A stretch of DNA of 63,224 bases from Methylobacterium jeotgali (lineage in GTDB: Bacteria; Pseudomonadota; Alphaproteobacteria; Rhizobiales; Beijerinckiaceae), in the NCBI RefSeq assembly GCF_022179345.1, contig NZ_BPQR01000004.1, positions 1 through 63,224 of the forward strand, read 5' to 3'. Positions 60,024 to 63,224 of the stretch are shown here, piece by piece. Each line of letters opens with the position of its first letter. Positions within the stretch are counted from its first letter, which is position 1. The notes under the pieces were generated by a model that ran no database searches, was not told the DNA's origin, and worked only from the letters and a program-made list of their open reading frames with translations. Made by a program: the position numbers and the translations under genes.

Positions 60024-60725
60024 TCACGCGGCCGCCGGGAGGCCGCCGAAGCGGCGCTGCCTTGCGCGGAACGCGGCCATGGCCTCGGCGAGGTCGTCGG
60101 CGCCGAAATCGGGCCAGAGCCGGGGCGTGAAATGCAGCTCCGCGTAGGCGCTCTCCCAGAGCAGGAAGTCGGAGAGCCGCTGCTCGCCGCTCGTGCGGAT
60201 CAGGAGGTCCACGTCCGGTGCCGGAGCCCCGTCGGCGAGGCGGCGCGACAGGCCCTCGCGGGTGAGCGGCCCGTCGCACGCGGCCGAGAGCGCGGCGGCG
60301 AGGATCGCGTCCCGGCCGGAATAGTCGATGGCGATCCGCAGGTGCAGGCGCGTGCCCATCCGCGTCGCCGCCTCCGCCCGGCCGATCGCCCGGGCAAGGC
60401 CCTCCGGCAGGCGGTCCCGCCGGCCGATCACGCTGAGCCGCGTCCCGCTTTCGGCCAGCCGCCTCGCCTCCCGGCGCAGGTAGAGGCGCATCAGCGCCAT
60501 CAGCCCCGCCACCTCCGCCTCGGGCCGGCGCCAGTTGTCGCTGGAGAAGGCGTAGAGCGTGAGTGTGCCGATCCCCTGTCCGGGCGCGGCCTCGGCGACG
60601 CGCCGGAGCGCCTCGATCCCGGCCTCGTGCCCGGCGAGACGCGGCCGGCCGCGGGCCGTGGCCCAGCGCCCGTTCCCGTCCATGATGATGCCGACATGCG
60701 CTCCGTCATCGATTATTCTTTGCAT
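60024..60725 (-). CDS. uppS: Isoprenyl transferase (UppS-like)
   Basis: 233 residues. [17 protein letters not shown] with the catalytic Asp16, [24 protein letters not shown] and [26 protein letters not shown] are classic cis-prenyltransferase motifs. It makes a long polyprenyl diphosphate. The ATG at 60725 lies within a palindromic operator-like sequence; GGAGAC is the Shine-Dalgarno. Operon with the BchE-like gene. Whether it is the only housekeeping UppS is unknown. Confidence 0.85.
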   Translation of the reverse strand: MQRIIDDGAHVGIIMDGNGRWATARGRPRLAGHEAGIEALRRVAEAAPGQGIGTLTLYAFSSDNWRRPEAEVAGLMALMRLYLRREARRLAESGTRLSVIGRRDRLPEGLARAIGRAEAATRMGTRLHLRIAIDYSGRDAILAAALSAACDGPLTREGLSRRLADGAPAPDVDLLIRTSGEQRLSDFLLWESAYAELHFTPRLWPDFGADDLAEAMAAFRARQRRFGGLPAAA

Positions 60726-60732
60726 TGCAAAG
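60718..60732. promoter_or_regulatory. Palindromic operator at uppS start (copy A)
   Basis: CTTTGCATTGCAAAG, palindromic except its centre, covering the uppS start codon. An almost identical palindrome precedes the winged-helix/membrane operon at 61768-61782. Confidence 0.6.
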
Positions 60733-60774
60733 TCTCCAGGCGAGCGAGATCGAACTCCGGCGTACCGGACGCGA

Positions 60775-61146
60775 TCAGGCGGGTCTCAGGGATGCGGGCG
60801 CGCCGCTCTCGGTGAGGTCGTCGCCGCGGGCCGCTTCGGCGGCGTCGCGGACCACCTGCTCCAGCACCGCGAGATAGGCGACGAAGCGCTGGCGGCCGGC
60901 GGGTGTCAGCGCGCAGGTGGTCAGCGGGCGCTTGCCCTCGTAGCCCTTGCCGATCCGGACGAGCCCGGCCTCCTCCAGCACTTGGAGGTGCCGGCTGAGA
61001 TTGCCGTCGGTCAGGCCGCAGAGCTGCTTCAGGTCGGAGAAGGCCAGCGGCTTGCGGTGCGCGGCGAGCGAGGTGAGCAGGCTCAGCCGCGCCCGCTCGT
61101 GCATGACCCGGTCGAGTCCCTCGTAGGAGAACGGCGCCTCAGGCAT
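60775..61146 (-). CDS. Winged-helix transcriptional regulator (ArsR/MarR-like, HTH_27 type)
   Basis: 123 residues. [80 protein letters not shown] is a compact winged helix with recognition helix [14 protein letters not shown]. No sensory Cys cluster is evident. Its start overlaps the end of the membrane gene by 8 bases, so the two are one operon. Likely binds the two CTTTG-type palindromes. Confidence 0.85.
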   Translation of the reverse strand: MPEAPFSYEGLDRVMHERARLSLLTSLAAHRKPLAFSDLKQLCGLTDGNLSRHLQVLEEAGLVRIGKGYEGKRPLTTCALTPAGRQRFVAYLAVLEQVVRDAAEAARGDDLTESGAPASLRPA

Positions 61147-61753
61147 GGTCGGCCTCCCCGCGCTCGGCCCGGTAGAGGAGGGCGGCGAGCAGAAGCTGGC
61201 CCCCGGCGAAAGGCAGCCCCATCAGCCAGGGGGAGAGCGCGCGCGTCTCGGCCGCCAGGGCGAGCGTGACGAGGCCGGCCACGAAGTACCAGGCTGCCGC
61301 CCATCGGACCGTGGCGGGCAGCGTGTTGAGGGAGGCGAAGAGGCCGAGGCTGACGAGGAGCTGCCAGAGGCCCGGCAGCGTCCAGAGCAGGTCCGGCGCG
61401 AAGCGCAGCAGCACGACGCCGAGAAGCGCCCCGGCGACGCCCGCCGGCAGGAAGCGCTCGACGGCGCCGTAGAGAAGCTCGTCCGCCAGCCCGGAATGGT
61501 GCCGGCGCGAGCGCCACAGCATCTCGCTCCCGACCGCGAGCACCGCGACGCAGGCGGTGCCGATCCAGCCGGCGAAGAAGGCGAGCGGATCGGGCGCCTC
61601 GCCCAGCCAGATTTTTTGCGCGGCGGCTGTGGCCAGGGCGAGGCCGCCCGTCAGCGCGATCGCCGTGGGGCCGTAGCCCTGAAACGCCGTGCCGGCGGCG
61701 AGCTGCTGGCGGATCGCTCCGATGTCGGCCAGCGCCCTGTCGAGGTCGCGCAT
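61139..61753 (-). CDS. Membrane protein co-transcribed with the winged-helix regulator
   Basis: 204 residues. ALADIGAIRQQLAAGTAFQGYGP followed by about five to six helices. The start at 61753 has GGAGGCAAGG upstream; an upstream alternative starts inside the operator. Pairs of winged-helix regulator plus membrane protein of this type are common in proteobacteria, where function is unknown; the membrane protein might sequester or sense for the regulator. Confidence 0.75.
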   Translation of the reverse strand: MRDLDRALADIGAIRQQLAAGTAFQGYGPTAIALTGGLALATAAAQKIWLGEAPDPLAFFAGWIGTACVAVLAVGSEMLWRSRRHHSGLADELLYGAVERFLPAGVAGALLGVVLLRFAPDLLWTLPGLWQLLVSLGLFASLNTLPATVRWAAAWYFVAGLVTLALAAETRALSPWLMGLPFAGGQLLLAALLYRAERGEADHA

Positions 61754-61767
61754 CCCTTGCCTCCAAA

Positions 61768-61782
61768 CTTTGTATTGCAAAG
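61768..61782. promoter_or_regulatory. Palindromic operator upstream of the membrane protein-regulator operon (copy B)
   Basis: CTTTGTATTGCAAAG, 14 bases before the start codon of the 61753 gene. Differs from copy A at one position. Suggests autoregulation. Confidence 0.6.
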
Positions 61783-61939
61783 TATGTGTGGATGCAGAGA
61801 AAGGCAACCGCTTTTCCGGCCCGGCTTGCCGCGTCGGACGATGCATCCCGTCACGATACCGGCCAAGCGAGCCTGCGCCAGCCGACTGCTCCTGCCGGCA
61901 TGGTCCGCCTGCGTGCTCTATCGCGGGACAACGATACAG

Positions 61940-62206
61940 TCAGTGGAGGGTGCCGCCCTCGGGGTCGGGCACCGGCTCGGCGATCAGCGCCTCGGTCAGG
62001 GCGAACTCCAGTACCACCTCCTGCTCCTCGTTCTCGACGAAGAGCACGGCCTTGAGCAGGTCGGGATCGCTGTCGGCGCCCTGGAGCAGCTGCACCGCCA
62101 GCACCCGGGCGGCCTCCCAGGCGGCATCCGGGCTCTCCAACTCCCGGCCGTCGGGGTCGACCACCACGTCGTCGCCGATATGCGTGTGGAAGAAGTAGCG
62201 CGGCAT
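61940..62206 (-). CDS. DUF6894-like small protein
   Basis: 88 residues. MPRYFFHTHIGDDVVVDPDGRELESPDAAWEAARVLA is the hallmark of a small family (DUF6894) frequent in Methylobacterium and rhizobia; function unknown. The rest (ENEEQEVVLEFALTEALIAEP) resembles its second conserved part. Confidence 0.8.
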   Translation of the reverse strand: MPRYFFHTHIGDDVVVDPDGRELESPDAAWEAARVLAVQLLQGADSDPDLLKAVLFVENEEQEVVLEFALTEALIAEPVPDPEGGTLH

Positions 62207-62275
62207 CCGCCCTCAGCCTTCAGACTCGCTGCCCATGCCCGTCATAACGCCGCCGGATGATCCGGTTCTTCCGTC

Positions 62276-62758
62276 TGATCTGCCCCCATGGGGTGATCCA
62301 AGCGTAGAGTTAGTGCACGGTTGGCCTTTGCTCCACGGGTCGCTTGGCCGGCGGAGCCGGTGGGATGAGGGCAGCTGGCCAAGCGGTAAGGCGGGCAGGA
62401 AGACCTCTGGCGCCAGCGGTCTGCGCCGTGCGGACGGACAGTGTTGTAGTGCCGCCGCCAGCTCTCGATCAGAATCTGCGCCTCCCGCAAACTGTAGAAG
62501 ATTTCCCCGTCCAGCAGCTCGTCGCGTCGCCGTGCGGTAAAGCTCTCGACGAAGCCGTTCTCCCACGGCGACCCGGGTGCAATGTAGGCCGTCTTCGTGC
62601 CTACCTCCGCCACGCTCATACCTTGGCCGATCAGCACGTCCGCTTGTCGCAGCTTGGCGACGATCTCCTCAGGGCTTGGGCCGCTTCCTCGACATCGATC
62701 AGTCCTCCGAGCTCGAAAGCCATACTAAAGGGCGGACCACTCCCGTGGGGGCGGATCA
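62276..62758 (-). mobile_element. IS3-family remnant with inverted repeats
   Basis: The ends match as inverted repeats: TGATCTGCCCCCATGGGG at 62276 and, on the other strand, TGATCCGCCCCCACGGGA ending at 62758. Inside, the sequence from the 62758 end reads MSRKRPKP with a frameshift into PEEIVAKLRQADVLIGQGMS (orfA start), then jumps to AYIAPGSPWENGFVESFTAR and EIFYSLREAQILIESWRRHY (orfB integrase end), with another frameshift before RRPLAPEVFLPAL. So a large internal deletion removed most of orfA and orfB. No target duplication is evident. Confidence 0.7.
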
Positions 62759-62845
62759 CTTGTGCAACGTGGTCCACCAGTACCTGTGGCCGCTCATGCG
62801 GAATGAGACGATCATCCCGTTCACGGTCGAGCGGGCGTCGGATTG

Positions 62846-62938
62846 ATGGACCCGCTCGTCGCCACCTGCCTCAGTGCGGCTATCGGCATCTTGATAGGCT
62901 GGTATGCCAGGGCTTGGCAGGACCGCCATCCCGTCTGA
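62846..62938 (+). CDS. Possible tiny membrane protein
   Basis: 30 codons: MDPLVATCLSAAIGILIGWY, ARAWQDRHPV. One helix. Below normal detection length; a Rho-independent terminator 40 bases later supports transcription. Confidence 0.3.
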   Translation: MDPLVATCLSAAIGILIGWYARAWQDRHPV

Positions 62939-62977
62939 TAGTCGGCCTCCCTCCCAAGGGATCCTTCCAATCGACTC

Positions 62978-63008
62978 GGCCCGCCCGGTTCGCCGCGGCG
63001 GGCCTTTT
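62978..63008 (+). terminator. Rho-independent terminator
   Basis: GGCCCGCC (62978-62985) pairs with GGCGGGCC (62997-63004), followed by TTTT. Confidence 0.75.
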
Positions 63009-63084
63009 CGTCTCAGCTGCCCACGGGGAGCGATCGGCTGCGCGGACGGTTGGATGGTCTCCAAACCAATACCCGGAGGATGCA

Positions 63085-63224
63085 GTGACCGAACACAAGC
63101 AGGGTAGCGACATGCCCGACGCCGACACGAACGCGACCGTCGAGAAGGTCGAGGTCGGCGACTCGTCGGTGCCGAAGACGGGCTCTCAGACCGACATCGC
63201 GCCCGAGACCGAGGACGTGCTCGA
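63085..63224 (+). CDS. N-terminus of an unknown protein, truncated by window end
   Basis: GTG start at 63085 with GGAGGA upstream; reads VTEHKQGSDMPDADTNATVE, then KVEVGDSSVPKTGSQTDIAP and continues to the edge. Acidic and low complexity, no domain yet. A Met codon ten positions in is an alternative start. Confidence 0.5.
   Translation, partial: MTEHKQGSDMPDADTNATVEKVEVGDSSVPKTGSQTDIAPETEDVL

Overview
The window is a GC-rich alphaproteobacterial chromosome segment carrying an essentially complete photosynthesis gene cluster (PGC) of an aerobic anoxygenic phototroph. The gene order, a PpsR/PpaA regulatory pair inside the cluster, an aerobic cyclase gene (acsF), spirilloxanthin-type crt genes and a tetraheme pufC together suggest Methylobacterium or a close relative. 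The genus is an inference, not read from a marker gene.

Layout. 1-3626 is housekeeping flank: the end of a sensory hybrid kinase (+), then a minus-strand run tsaD, a small unknown gene, gpsA and an OGFr-domain gene. 3902-6145 holds a small membrane protein, a triheme cytochrome c and another membrane protein. The PGC runs from 6149 to 48910. Minus strand: tspO, bchP, a PucC-family transporter, bchG, ppsR, ppaA. Plus strand: bchF-N-B-H-L-M, lhaA, puhA-B-C, an unnamed PGC gene, acsF, puhE, hemA, bchI-D-O, crtI-crtB and a small membrane gene. Minus strand: crtC-crtD. Plus strand: crtE-crtF-bchC-X-Y-Z-pufQ-B-A-L-M-C. Most neighbours overlap by ATGA/GTGA or a few bases, implying long superoperons. 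Every divergent or gap promoter carries PpsR-type TGT-N12-ACA operators: upstream of bchG, between ppaA and bchF, on the crtI start codon, between crtD and crtE, and as a triple 26-bp-periodic array before bchC.

49000-55347 looks like a decayed genomic island inserted at the 3' end of a tRNA-Ser(CGA) gene: a 21-bp repeat of the tRNA end is found just downstream of pufC. The island has transposase and transporter fragments, two tautomerase genes (one with an in-frame TAG), an SDR, a GlxA-type regulator and several small, partly stress-like proteins. Beyond the tRNA, on the minus strand, lie a glycosyltransferase, htpG, a BchE-like B12/radical-SAM cyclase with an uppS-like gene, and a winged-helix regulator plus membrane protein. 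One palindrome (CTTTGYATTGCAAAG) lies both on the uppS start codon and upstream of the regulator operon. The right end carries a DUF6894-like gene, an IS3-family remnant with inverted repeats, a tiny membrane ORF with a terminator and a truncated unknown gene.

Together the PGC encodes 5-aminolevulinate synthesis, Mg insertion, methylation, both oxygen-dependent and possibly oxygen-independent ring cyclization, dark protochlorophyllide and chlorin reduction, tail addition, carotenoid synthesis, the LH1-reaction centre core and its assembly factors. No 8-vinyl reductase (bchJ/bciA) or crtA is visible, so the former must be encoded elsewhere.
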